Positions 5,017-10,713 of a stretch of 22,165 bases of DNA are shown piece by piece. The number at the start of each line of letters is the position of its first letter. Within the stretch, counting starts at the first letter, position 1. Under the pieces are notes generated by a model. It was not told the DNA's origin. It worked only from the letters and a program-made list of their open reading frames with translations, and ran no database searches. The DNA is from a virus: IMG/VR virus record IMGVR_UViG_3300044655_001105, positions 1 through 22,165 of that record. The stretch is one strand, 5' to 3'. Made by a program: the position numbers and the translations under genes.

Positions 5017-5388
5017 TTACGGCAAAAAGTTAAGACTCGGACCCTGCATTGGTTGTCCCAATGCGTCATTCGGCAGAATGCTAGTCACCGTTCGCTTATA
5101 GGTATGGTTGGGATCTCCAAGACTCTTTCTAAGCCAATCTGTCGATTCCCTCTCGGTAGTCACAACGCTATACCCCGTACCCCACGGACCAGCATAACGC
5201 CCTTGCGGGATAGGTATTGCAGGACCGAAGGGAGGCGCAACCGGCACTACTTCAGATGGGTAGAGATTGCCAAAACCGGCAGCACCCGCAAGATTGCCGA
5301 CACCGTTTGCAACTAGGTATTCAGCAGCGGTCTGAGCATGTGCAGTGGTCGCACAGGCAAGTAATATAGTGAGTGTAATGTATCGCAT
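5017..5388 (-). CDS. Secreted protein with Sec signal peptide
   Basis: ATG 5388 has a GGAG about 9 bases upstream and gives a perfect signal peptide: MRY, a hydrophobic core (ITLTILLACATTA), and the AHA-Q cleavage motif after residue 18. The mature part of about 105 residues is Gly/Pro-rich (a PVAPPFGPAIPIPQGRY stretch) and ends with a TVTSILPNDALGQPMQGPS segment. There is no lipobox, so it should be soluble in the periplasm or outside. I recognise no family. It is the last gene of the second leftward operon, preceded by a 32-residue membrane peptide. Early secreted phage proteins sometimes change the cell envelope or block superinfection; here that is inference. The 73-base gap before it can fold into two hairpins (5406-5429 and 5429-5447). 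Confidence 0.75.
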   Translation of the reverse strand: MRYITLTILLACATTAHAQTAAEYLVANGVGNLAGAAGFGNLYPSEVVPVAPPFGPAIPIPQGRYAGPWGTGYSVVTTERESTDWLRKSLGDPNHTYKRTVTSILPNDALGQPMQGPSLNFLP

Positions 5389-5461
5389 GTAAGTATCTCC
5401 GATATGCATCGGCACCATGCCGACCATGCACACCCCCGAAGAGTGTGCCGGGTCTACACGG

Positions 5462-5560
5462 TTACAATGCAAACACGAGGATCAATGCGGGGTAGGCTAG
5501 GACTACTAGCACTAGCAGGCCGATAGCATCTTCGATACATTCGCGGGTTGTGGGTGTCAT
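5462..5560 (-). CDS. 32-residue single-pass membrane peptide
   Basis: A short gene. ATG 5560 overlaps the upstream stop as ATGA and is preceded by AGGAGG about 10 bases before, lying within the Glu-repeat coding of the upstream gene. The product has a polar N-terminus (MTPTTRECIEDA) and then an uninterrupted hydrophobic helix (IGLLVLVVLAYPALILVFAL) to the stop. With so few residues it can only be a membrane peptide. Possible roles include inhibition of a host membrane protein, superinfection exclusion or holin-like activity; the sequence does not choose between them. It is co-transcribed with the secreted protein downstream. Confidence 0.7.
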   Translation of the reverse strand: MTPTTRECIEDAIGLLVLVVLAYPALILVFAL

Positions 5561-5751
5561 ATGCTTGCCGCCTCCTCTTCTTCTTCCTCTTCTTCTTCCT
5601 CTTCTTCTTCCCATCCGTAATCATGTGCCATATCGGCTATGTCATCCTCCGACATATATCGCAGTGCCGCTAACGCTATAGCCTCCCACGTAATTACGCC
5701 GTTTTCTGCTAGTTCGATAAGATAGTTGGTTGATTGTCTTACGTTGCTCAT
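5557..5751 (-). CDS. Small acidic phage protein with poly-Glu tail
   Basis: ATG 5751 (SD AGGGGA) gives 64 residues. The core (YLIELAENGVITWEAIALAALRYMSEDDIADMAHDYGW) follows a pattern I have seen in small uncharacterised phage proteins, with WE.IA..AL.YMSEDD.ADM as its signature. It ends in 13 consecutive Glu and AASI. The Glu run is coded by about three copies of a 12-base unit, a microsatellite (5570-5608) that may vary in length. The same repeat supplies the SD for the membrane peptide gene that overlaps its stop (ATGA). Function unknown; the tail could mimic DNA charge, which is speculation. Confidence 0.65.
   Translation of the reverse strand: MSNVRQSTNYLIELAENGVITWEAIALAALRYMSEDDIADMAHDYGWEEEEEEEEEEEEEAASI
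5570..5608 (-). repeat. 12-bp microsatellite coding poly-Glu
   Basis: Three near-perfect copies of CCTCTTCTTCTT (plus-strand reading) give 13 Glu codons in the 64-residue protein. Length change by slippage in steps of 12 or 3 would alter the Glu tract without shifting the frame. The same bases hold the AGGAGG that serves the overlapping membrane peptide gene. Confidence 0.7.
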
Positions 5752-5782
5752 AATGTGTCCCCTGTTTACCATTGTTAGTCAT

Positions 5783-6013
5783 TTATTGTTTAGCGAAACG
5801 CGCAAGTTTGGCAGGGTTTTGATTGTACGGATCGTGAAGACCCACGTCATCAGCCCAAGTGTCAAACTGTGCACGCGGTACTAGTTTCACCGTGCGCCAC
5901 GTTGCGCCCTGGTTACTTTGCTGAATTGCTACAGCTGACTCATTCGCGAGCACGCGATAGCTGTAACCGCCGAAAGCTGATTGATTGCGAAAGATTTCTG
6001 TTTTGCGTGTCAT
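5783..6013 (-). CDS. Hypothetical protein (76 aa)
   Basis: ATG 6013 has a clear SD (GAGGAAA about 7 bases upstream). The product begins with a basic segment (MTRKTEIFRNQ) and a beta-rich part (GGYSYRVLANESAVAIQQS, TWRTVKLVPRAQFD), followed by a polar, Asn-rich C-terminus. It resembles no family I can name. It is the second gene of the leftward operon driven from about 6350, separated by only 29 bases from the first. Confidence 0.6.
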   Translation of the reverse strand: MTRKTEIFRNQSAFGGYSYRVLANESAVAIQQSNQGATWRTVKLVPRAQFDTWADDVGLHDPYNQNPAKLARFAKQ

Positions 6014-6042
6014 GTGTGTTTCCTCGTTAGTCGGTTAGTCGG

Positions 6043-6309
6043 TTACAGTTGAACGGGTGTTAATCCCGTGTTGTGTGCGTTTTCAATTACATACTGAGGA
6101 GCGGTCACTACGTTGAACGTATGTCCCTCTTTTATTAGCGTGTCGATGTAGAACGTTATATGTTTGCTAGTTGTAACGCTGAACTTGCGCTCAGTGCGGT
6201 ATAGTGTTGAGCCGGTAAATACCGCTACCGGGGTTTCATATGAGACAAGGATGCGTAATCCGTTGTTGTCTATCTCTGTGAGTTGTTTAGCTCCGAACTT
6301 GCGTATCAT
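6043..6309 (-). CDS. Small phage protein, SYxTPVA / TTSKHI type
   Basis: ATG 6309 with SD AGGAGA about 6 bases upstream; first gene of the second leftward operon. The 88 residues contain LRILVSYETPVAVF, then YRTERKFSVTTSKHITFYI. That arrangement (a strand ending in SY.TPVA, then YRT..K.S.TTSKHI) recurs in small uncharacterised phage proteins, possibly those now called DUF8033, though I cannot confirm the family number. No function is known to me. The inverted repeat at 6330-6349 sits just upstream in its leader. Confidence 0.65.
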   Translation of the reverse strand: MIRKFGAKQLTEIDNNGLRILVSYETPVAVFTGSTLYRTERKFSVTTSKHITFYIDTLIKEGHTFNVVTAPQYVIENAHNTGLTPVQL

Positions 6310-6329
6310 GTGTATCTCCTATGTTTGAT

Positions 6330-6349
6330 CTCAGCTAGTCAGTGCTGAG
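6330..6349. promoter_or_regulatory. Operator-like inverted repeat
   Basis: CTCAGC (6330-6335), eight bases, GCTGAG (6344-6349). It lies just downstream of the leftward -10 at 6357-6362, about where transcription would begin, so a bound repressor would block the leftward operon. The XRE-type gene next to it is the obvious candidate binder. The nominal GTG start of that gene (6342) lies inside the repeat. Confidence 0.5.
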
Positions 6350-6728
6350 TAGGTACAGGATACATGAGGGAGGATTCACTGTAAACGGAGAAAATAGAAA
6401 ATTATGGGTTGGAGAGGCAATCAGCAGCTTATACGGTAAATCAGTGGACACTGAACGGATGGTAGGAAGACGAGTACAAACAGGGCTGACAGCGTCTAGG
6501 ATACGCGAGGAGCGACGAACGACCGGCGTACTATACAAACTGGTACGGTCAAGGCTCGGCATCTCTCAGGAGGCTATGGGCCGTTTGCTAGGGTGTAGCC
6601 GTTATTGCATCCTGCATCGCGAGCGTACAAAGCACGTATACTCGCTTGAGGAGTTAGTGGCGTTGCAAGAATTGACAGGTATCGATGGTCCGGAGTGGTG
6701 GGCACTCATCAAAGAGGTAGCCAAGTAG
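6342..6728 (+). CDS. XRE-type helix-turn-helix regulator
   Basis: The C-terminal half (residues about 64-113 from the GTG at 6342) is a helix-turn-helix of the Cro/CI (XRE) type: VLYKLVRSRLGISQEAMGRL, then LGCSRYCILHRE, then a long helix with LEELVALQELTG. ISQEAMGRLLG is the helix 2 and recognition-helix entry typical of the family. The start is uncertain: GTG 6342 has no SD and lies inside the leftward operator, so GTG 6444 or ATG 6459 (89 residues) may be the true start. The first 40 residues do not look like a folded domain. It is divergent from the leftward operon whose promoter it overlaps, the classic position for a local repressor. Confidence 0.7.
   Translation: MLSRYRIHEGGFTVNGENRKLWVGEAISSLYGKSVDTERMVGRRVQTGLTASRIREERRTTGVLYKLVRSRLGISQEAMGRLLGCSRYCILHRERTKHVYSLEELVALQELTGIDGPEWWALIKEVAK
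6357..6385 (-). promoter_or_regulatory. Leftward sigma70-like promoter
   Basis: On the minus strand: TTTACA (6385-6380, five of six matches to TTGACA), an exact 17-bp spacer, then TATCCT (6362-6357, four of six). Transcription would start near 6350 and give a leader of about 40 bases before the ATG at 6309. This is the best promoter candidate for the operon 6309 to 5017. Confidence 0.55.
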
Positions 6729-6741
6729 GTGATATCATTAC

Positions 6742-7017
6742 ATGCCAACACCTAACCCCGCAGAATCACAGAAGATAATTTACTTAACGAGAAATAGAAA
6801 ACTATTAAGCAACCTAGCCTCCCTCCGCCCCAACGGAATCAATAGGTTAGGCAGGGCAAGGGGTAATCTGATTCCAATGGGATACGCGCTAACTACCAGT
6901 CCCGGCAGGGTTTTCGCTTTTGGTTTCAATTTGAAAACGGAGGGTCGAGGACAAGCGGCGGCATCTACCTACCCACAAAAAATTCCAAATATCCCATTCA
7001 AACACAGTTATGTCTGA
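6742..7017 (+). CDS. Doubtful ORF upstream of the small terminase
   Basis: ATG 6742 has an AGGTGA about 10 bases upstream and the frame ends overlapping the next gene by 8 bases, so translational coupling is possible and would explain why that gene has no SD of its own. The 91-residue product is basic and rich in Asn, Arg, Pro and Gly, with no clear secondary structure and no recognisable family. Inside it is a possible stem (CCTAGCCT 6813-6820 with AGGTTAGG 6844-6851, one wobble). The stretch may instead be a leader, promoter or packaging site upstream of the terminase. Confidence 0.35.
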   Translation: MPTPNPAESQKIIYLTRNRKLLSNLASLRPNGINRLGRARGNLIPMGYALTTSPGRVFAFGFNLKTEGRGQAAASTYPQKIPNIPFKHSYV

Positions 7018-7522
7018 CGAAACTGATAAGCCATCCCAGGAAAGTGATTCTGCCATTGAACCAGAGGTTGTAGTTGAGACTGACGGCGAGGAAAAAAATT
7101 TATCCCCCAAGTTTGTCATGCCACCACCGAGGGCGCAGCGTAGGAAGGACTACAGTGATCAGATAGTGCCCAAGGATGCTGAGATTGCGGGAGCGGTTGA
7201 GAGGCTAGGTAGGCTAGGGCTTAGCAAGCAGGCGGTATCGATTGCGTGTAGGGTTACGCTTGAGCAGTTAAATCGCTTGTATATTGAGGAATATGAGGTT
7301 GGCCGGGCTAACATGCAGGAGGTTGTGGCCAGGGGTTTAATGGAGCAAGCGTTAGCTGGTAATCCGCAGATATTGATGTACTTGGGTAAGAGTAAGTTGG
7401 GATGGACCGAGGCTAACGTAGTGGAGCATGTAGGTGAGATTAGGGCGGTAGTGAGTGCCAAGCCGCTTAGTCGGGATGAGTTTGTGGCTAAGTATTTGGA
7501 AAAGGATACTACTGATGACTAG
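7010..7522 (+). CDS. Terminase small subunit-like protein
   Basis: A 170-residue protein. The first 55 residues are acidic and probably disordered; from about residue 60 it is helical: AEIAGAVERLGRLGLSKQAV, then a second element SIACRVTLEQLNRLY, reading as a helix-turn-helix. Next comes a helix ALAGNPQILMYLGKSKLGWTE that matches the common end of phage small terminases (a helix that places a short AG/GDP turn before a hydrophobic helix and GW.E). Small terminases bind the packaging site and load the large subunit. The large subunit lies 1.8 kb downstream with seven small genes between, an expanded spacing. Alternatives such as another HTH phage protein cannot be ruled out. Confidence 0.6.
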   Translation: MSDETDKPSQESDSAIEPEVVVETDGEEKNLSPKFVMPPPRAQRRKDYSDQIVPKDAEIAGAVERLGRLGLSKQAVSIACRVTLEQLNRLYIEEYEVGRANMQEVVARGLMEQALAGNPQILMYLGKSKLGWTEANVVEHVGEIRAVVSAKPLSRDEFVAKYLEKDTTDD

Positions 7523-7784
7523 CTATGATCATGAGCATTTAAGGCAGGAGTTTTTCAAAAGTCTTAGTTTACCGGCTATTATGCCGTGGTTGAAGGTGAC
7601 TGAGTTTGCGCCTACGCCGTTCACTGAGGTGTTAGTTACGGGGCCGACCTATAAGCATCAGGTGGGGTATTTGGATTGTGCTGCCGGGTGTTGGATTGTT
7701 GGTGATCGGGCGGTAGGGTTTGACGTGTATCCGCATTGGATGCCATTACCTACTCCACCCTTTTATGACCAAAAAGAAGCGTAA
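7515..7784 (+). CDS. DUF551-like protein
   Basis: The start is ATG 7515 (MTSYDHEHLRQEFF), overlapping the upstream stop by 8 bases. The 89-residue protein has the DUF551 pattern: an entry with a Trp (PWLKVTE, W25), a P.P...EVLVTG strand, a middle strand (HQVGYLDCAAGCWIV) and the signature end HWMPLPTPP (residues 74-82). DUF551 proteins are frequent in phages and prophages and have no established function. A second copy occurs at 8248-8610 as the C-terminal part of another protein. Confidence 0.7.
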   Translation: MTSYDHEHLRQEFFKSLSLPAIMPWLKVTEFAPTPFTEVLVTGPTYKHQVGYLDCAAGCWIVGDRAVGFDVYPHWMPLPTPPFYDQKEA

Positions 7785-7968
7785 GGCTACTAGGCTGAAT
7801 TCGCCGGTTGATGTCTTTTATCGATGTCCCAAGTGTGACTGGATAGGGTATTGTGTGACTGACAGATATTACCTTCAGTGTGCTCAATGCAAGCGAGTAT
7901 TTGGCTGGAAGGGTAAGGGTAGGAATGTGACTAGGGAGATATATGACAGAAGATTTGAAAACACCTGA
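7765..7968 (+). CDS. Small zinc-ribbon protein
   Basis: ATG 7765 begins a 67-residue basic protein inside the last 20 bases of the previous gene. After a Lys/Arg-rich start, residues 18-48 form a zinc ribbon: CPKC (C21, C24) and CAQC (C39, C42), with an aromatic-rich hairpin between. It ends with a basic stretch (KGKGRNVTREIYDRRF). Such ribbons bind nucleic acids or partner proteins. No specific family was recognised; a role in transcription control or DNA packaging is possible but unproven. A good SD for the next gene lies in its last codons. Confidence 0.65.
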   Translation: MTKKKRKATRLNSPVDVFYRCPKCDWIGYCVTDRYYLQCAQCKRVFGWKGKGRNVTREIYDRRFENT

Positions 7969-8251
7969 GCAGGAGAATATGAACGATTTAGACAAAAATT
8001 ATAAAAAATTAAGGCAATTTGCGCTTACATATATTGTTAGAAATATAGAGCCACACGGTGATGTTCTTGTTCTTAGAAATTTACAAAACTGCTTTATTGC
8101 CGGTTACAATTACGGTCGGTTGCTGACAACGCAAGAAATTACCCAATGTGCAGAAATGGCAGCGTGGTCTAATCCACGTTTTTCTTTGGAAACGTTACTA
8201 TTTCCGCTTGGCTCATTCTTATTGGGTATGCTCATTCGGGGGTGGTTATGA
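7943..8251 (+). CDS. Small protein with C-terminal membrane segment
   Basis: ATG 7943 is preceded by AGGGAG about 6 bases upstream. The 102-residue product has a charged, helical N-terminal half, the motif NCFIAGYNYGR (FxxGYxxG type, about 50-60) and a C-terminal hydrophobic segment (LETLLFPLGSFLLGMLIRGWL) that could be one membrane span ending at the stop. It would sit in the inner membrane with most of the chain on one side. Codons here and in the next two genes look more A/T-rich than in the flanking structural genes, consistent with accessory cargo. Function unknown. Confidence 0.6.
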   Translation: MTEDLKTPEQENMNDLDKNYKKLRQFALTYIVRNIEPHGDVLVLRNLQNCFIAGYNYGRLLTTQEITQCAEMAAWSNPRFSLETLLFPLGSFLLGMLIRGWL

Positions 8252-8610
8252 CTAAAACGCCTGAGCAGTTAGCCGTTGAATGGCTAAAAGAAGAATATGG
8301 CGACACTTCAAATTGGACCTACATGGGACAAGAAATGTCGCTTGATGCTTTTTATGCTGGCTACCAAGCCGCGAAGCCTCAATGGATCAGCGTTAAGGAG
8401 CGGCTGCCGGAAATTCCAGACAATGACTACAGCAATCGTGTTTTATTGCTCAGAGCAGATAGATTTATAGTAATTGCCAGAATAGAAAAATGTGTTCGAT
8501 TTGTGCGTCCTTTTCAGGAAGCCTTCTTTATTGAAACTGAGGACGGGGACCAAATTGAAGAGTTTACCCACTGGATGCCGCTGCCTAAGCCACCGGAGGG
8601 GGAAAAATGA
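8248..8610 (+). CDS. FxxGYxAA plus DUF551 protein
   Basis: The start is ATG 8248, overlapping the previous stop as ATGA, with a G-rich SD; GTG 8242 is less likely. The 120-residue protein has two parts. Residues 1-45 form a helical region with LDAFYAGYQAAK. Residues 46-118 are DUF551: QWISVKERLPEIPDND, a VLLLRADRFIVIARI strand, EAFFIE, and THWMPLPKPP at the end. This shows physically that the FxxGYxAA element and DUF551 are modules of one small-protein toolkit. No function is established for either. Confidence 0.75.
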   Translation: MTKTPEQLAVEWLKEEYGDTSNWTYMGQEMSLDAFYAGYQAAKPQWISVKERLPEIPDNDYSNRVLLLRADRFIVIARIEKCVRFVRPFQEAFFIETEDGDQIEEFTHWMPLPKPPEGEK

Positions 8611-8954
8611 TCTTTATAGACGATGTTGATAGCGATGAATTGTCTTTAAAAGCATGTGTTTATGCTAACGATGCTGGCTGGAAACGATATGGTGGTGAAC
8701 CTTCTTATGAAGTTAATAGTGCATTTATTGAAGGCTATATGGCCGGATACCGGGCTGCAATAGCAGATGAAAAAACGAGGTACGCAGAGGCTAAACAGCT
8801 AATTGAAGAAACGCACAAAAAAGAACGAGAGTTATATTTAGCTACCATTTATAAAGGAACAAAAGAGGAAGCCATTAAGTTGCTAGAAAACAAGTTAACG
8901 GAGCAAGGCAAACTATTGTTGGACAAGATGAGGGCAGAAAAGTTCAAGGATTAG
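8607..8954 (+). CDS. Small FxxGYxAG helical protein (115 aa)
   Basis: ATG 8607 overlaps the previous stop as ATGA and has a strong SD (GGAGGGGG). The N-terminal part is acidic (MIFIDDVDSDEL) and leads to NSAFIEGYMAGYRAAIADEK, the fullest version of the recurring FxxGYxAG motif. The remainder is a long charged helix (TRYAEAKQLIEETHKKEREL and LENKLTEQGKLLLDKMRAEK), probably a coiled coil. No known domain was recognised. The same layout, a short acidic lead then FxxGYxAG then helix, suggests descent from a common small protein shared with its neighbours. Confidence 0.6.
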   Translation: MIFIDDVDSDELSLKACVYANDAGWKRYGGEPSYEVNSAFIEGYMAGYRAAIADEKTRYAEAKQLIEETHKKERELYLATIYKGTKEEAIKLLENKLTEQGKLLLDKMRAEKFKD

Positions 8955-8956
8955 CC

Positions 8957-9208
8957 ATGTTAAAGCATGTAGCAGTAGAGGCGCATGATTGGGTGTTTAT
9001 TGATTACGATGGACCAGACTTTCCGCGTCATTTACCTTTGTTCATTGGGCGCGTTTTAGCGGTTAGTAAAAAAGGAAGGCAATTTATTACATGGTTTGAC
9101 CATGAAACTGATGAGTGGGACTTGTCATATCAACTACCTTTAGCGCCCGATGATCAAATAATTGCGTGGACGCAAGTTTCTAATCCCGTTATTGATGATA
9201 TGAAGTAG
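8957..9208 (+). CDS. Hypothetical small beta-rich protein
   Basis: ATG 8957 lies two bases after the previous stop. The 83 residues alternate strands and turns: HDWVFIDYDGPDFPRHLPLF, IGRVLAVSKKGRQFITWFDH, DEWDLSYQLPLAPDDQIIAW. The order (a proline-containing opening, a hydrophobic strand, a WFDH...W segment and a final IIAWTQV) is loosely like DUF551 proteins but lacks the HWMPLP ending. It is the last gene before the structured gap upstream of the large terminase. Confidence 0.5.
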   Translation: MLKHVAVEAHDWVFIDYDGPDFPRHLPLFIGRVLAVSKKGRQFITWFDHETDEWDLSYQLPLAPDDQIIAWTQVSNPVIDDMK

Positions 9209-9209
9209 T

Positions 9210-9310
9210 TGCGGCTGGTTGTCTAATGGTGGGCGTTTTTACTGTTTCCTGCTCCGGTAGGCATTTACTGAGAACCGAAGATTAACAGTGTCAGGTATCG
9301 GACAGCCGCA
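9210..9310 (+). other. Nested stem structure upstream of the large terminase
   Basis: An 8-bp perfect stem, TGCGGCTG (9210-9217) with CAGCCGCA (9303-9310), closes a 101-base element. Inside it ACTGTT (9241-9246) pairs with AACAGT (9284-9289), and CTCCGGT (9252-9258) with ACCGAAG (9274-9280, one mismatch). The last paired base is the A of the terL ATG, and terL has no good SD. It could be a translation-control element, a packaging site or a small RNA. It is not a tRNA: no T-loop consensus and no anticodon arm could be placed. Confidence 0.4.
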
Positions 9311-10713
9311 TGAGCGTTAGTGAGCGGATAGTTTGGAGTCCCCAGCCTGGTCCACAGGAAATGTTGGTTAATTGCCCTATAACACTTATTGGGTATGGTG
9401 GCGCTAGAGGCGGGGGAAAGACCGACGGGGTGTTAGGCAAGATTGCCGTAGACCAGGAGCGTTACGGGAGCGACTTTAACGCTATTTTCTTTCGTAAAGA
9501 GTTACCCCAGGCTGATGACCTTATTGAACGGGCTAAACAGATTTACCTACCTTTACATGCTCATTGGCAGGACCAGAAGAAGCAGTTTACTTTTCCAAAT
9601 GGGGCAAGACTTAGGTTTAGACCGTTAGGCGATGATGGTGATGCTGAGAAGTATCAGGGGCAAAACCTGTCGATGGCTTGCGTAGAAGAGGCGGGAAACT
9701 TTGCCGACCCTAGCCCGATTTACAAGCTATTCGGTGCGCTCCGAGGTAAGGGTAATCCACAGATTATTCTAACCTTTAACCCTGGCGGCGTAGGGCATCA
9801 CTGGCTGAAAGAATTGTTTATACGGCCAGCGCCAAAGGGGAAGAAGGTACTAACTAAGAAACTAGGGAATGGATCTAGCTTTGAGTTCATTTATATCCCT
9901 TCAAGGATCGGTGACAACCAGATACTTTTAGCGCAGGATCCCGGTTACGTTGATCGGCTTCATTTGGTTGGTAGTCCTGAACTAGTCAGGGCATGGCTAG
10001 AGGGCGATTGGGAGATCCATGAAGGTAGCTATTTTCCAGAATTTAGTTCACGGCATATTGTCCCTGCTTTTAACATCCCTAAGCATTGGCCTCGTTATCT
10101 CGGTTATGATTGGGGCTACCGTAGTCCTTTTGCCGCTGTGTGGGGCGCTGTTAGTTCTGGACGCGATGACGCGGGTAATGAGGTCCCATACCCCAAAGGT
10201 GCCATTGTCATTTACCGAGAAATGTGGGGAAAAGGGGTCGATAACGTTGAGCAAGCAAACAGAATTGCAGCGGCTTCCGTTGGCGAAAGTGTCCATGCTG
10301 CAGCGGACCCCTCTATATTCAATACCCAGGGTGGACCCTCAATAGCTGACCAGTTTCATGCGGTGTTTGCCAAATACAAACATCCTTCGTTTCGCATGGC
10401 CGATAATGACAGGCAGAGCGGCTGGTCGCAGATCAGACAACGCTTGGTAGCCAAGCCAGCCCTACTGTATATTACGACCCAGTGTCCGTACTTGTTAGAA
10501 ACATTACCGGCACTTGCTATCGACAAGCGGCACCCCGAAGATGCAGACAGTACCGGAGAGGATCATGCTTGTGATGCTTTACGGTATCTGTGTAAAGAAC
10601 GGTTGATAGACAGTAAATGGGAACAACCGACAGAAGTGTTGAACAAGGGCATGGTTAAGTTACAAGCCTACATTGCGCAAGTTAGAGCGCAGCAAAACAG
10701 AGCAAGGATATGA
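9310..10713 (+). CDS. terL: Terminase large subunit (ATPase and nuclease)
   Basis: A 467-residue protein with both engine domains. The ATPase part has a Walker A GGARGGGKT (30-38), an R62 arginine after a hydrophobic strand, and a Walker B ending MACVEEAG (122-129), with the coupling motif region around LTFNPGG. The nuclease part has the RNase H-like acids: GYDWGY (D267), AAADPSIF (D333) and GEDHACDALRYL (D418, D422). It would pump DNA into the prohead and cut it. Length is normal for the family. Its stop overlaps the portal start (ATGA), tying the two in one operon. The start has no clear SD and is enclosed by the structure at 9210-9310. Confidence 0.95.
   Translation: MSVSERIVWSPQPGPQEMLVNCPITLIGYGGARGGGKTDGVLGKIAVDQERYGSDFNAIFFRKELPQADDLIERAKQIYLPLHAHWQDQKKQFTFPNGARLRFRPLGDDGDAEKYQGQNLSMACVEEAGNFADPSPIYKLFGALRGKGNPQIILTFNPGGVGHHWLKELFIRPAPKGKKVLTKKLGNGSSFEFIYIPSRIGDNQILLAQDPGYVDRLHLVGSPELVRAWLEGDWEIHEGSYFPEFSSRHIVPAFNIPKHWPRYLGYDWGYRSPFAAVWGAVSSGRDDAGNEVPYPKGAIVIYREMWGKGVDNVEQANRIAAASVGESVHAAADPSIFNTQGGPSIADQFHAVFAKYKHPSFRMADNDRQSGWSQIRQRLVAKPALLYITTQCPYLLETLPALAIDKRHPEDADSTGEDHACDALRYLCKERLIDSKWEQPTEVLNKGMVKLQAYIAQVRAQQNRARI

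Noticed and set aside
9210-9310. Gap before terL as a tRNA
   Set aside because: The 7-8 bp closing stem and a GTCTAATGGT stretch look tRNA-like, but there is no TTCRA-type T-loop and no anticodon arm.
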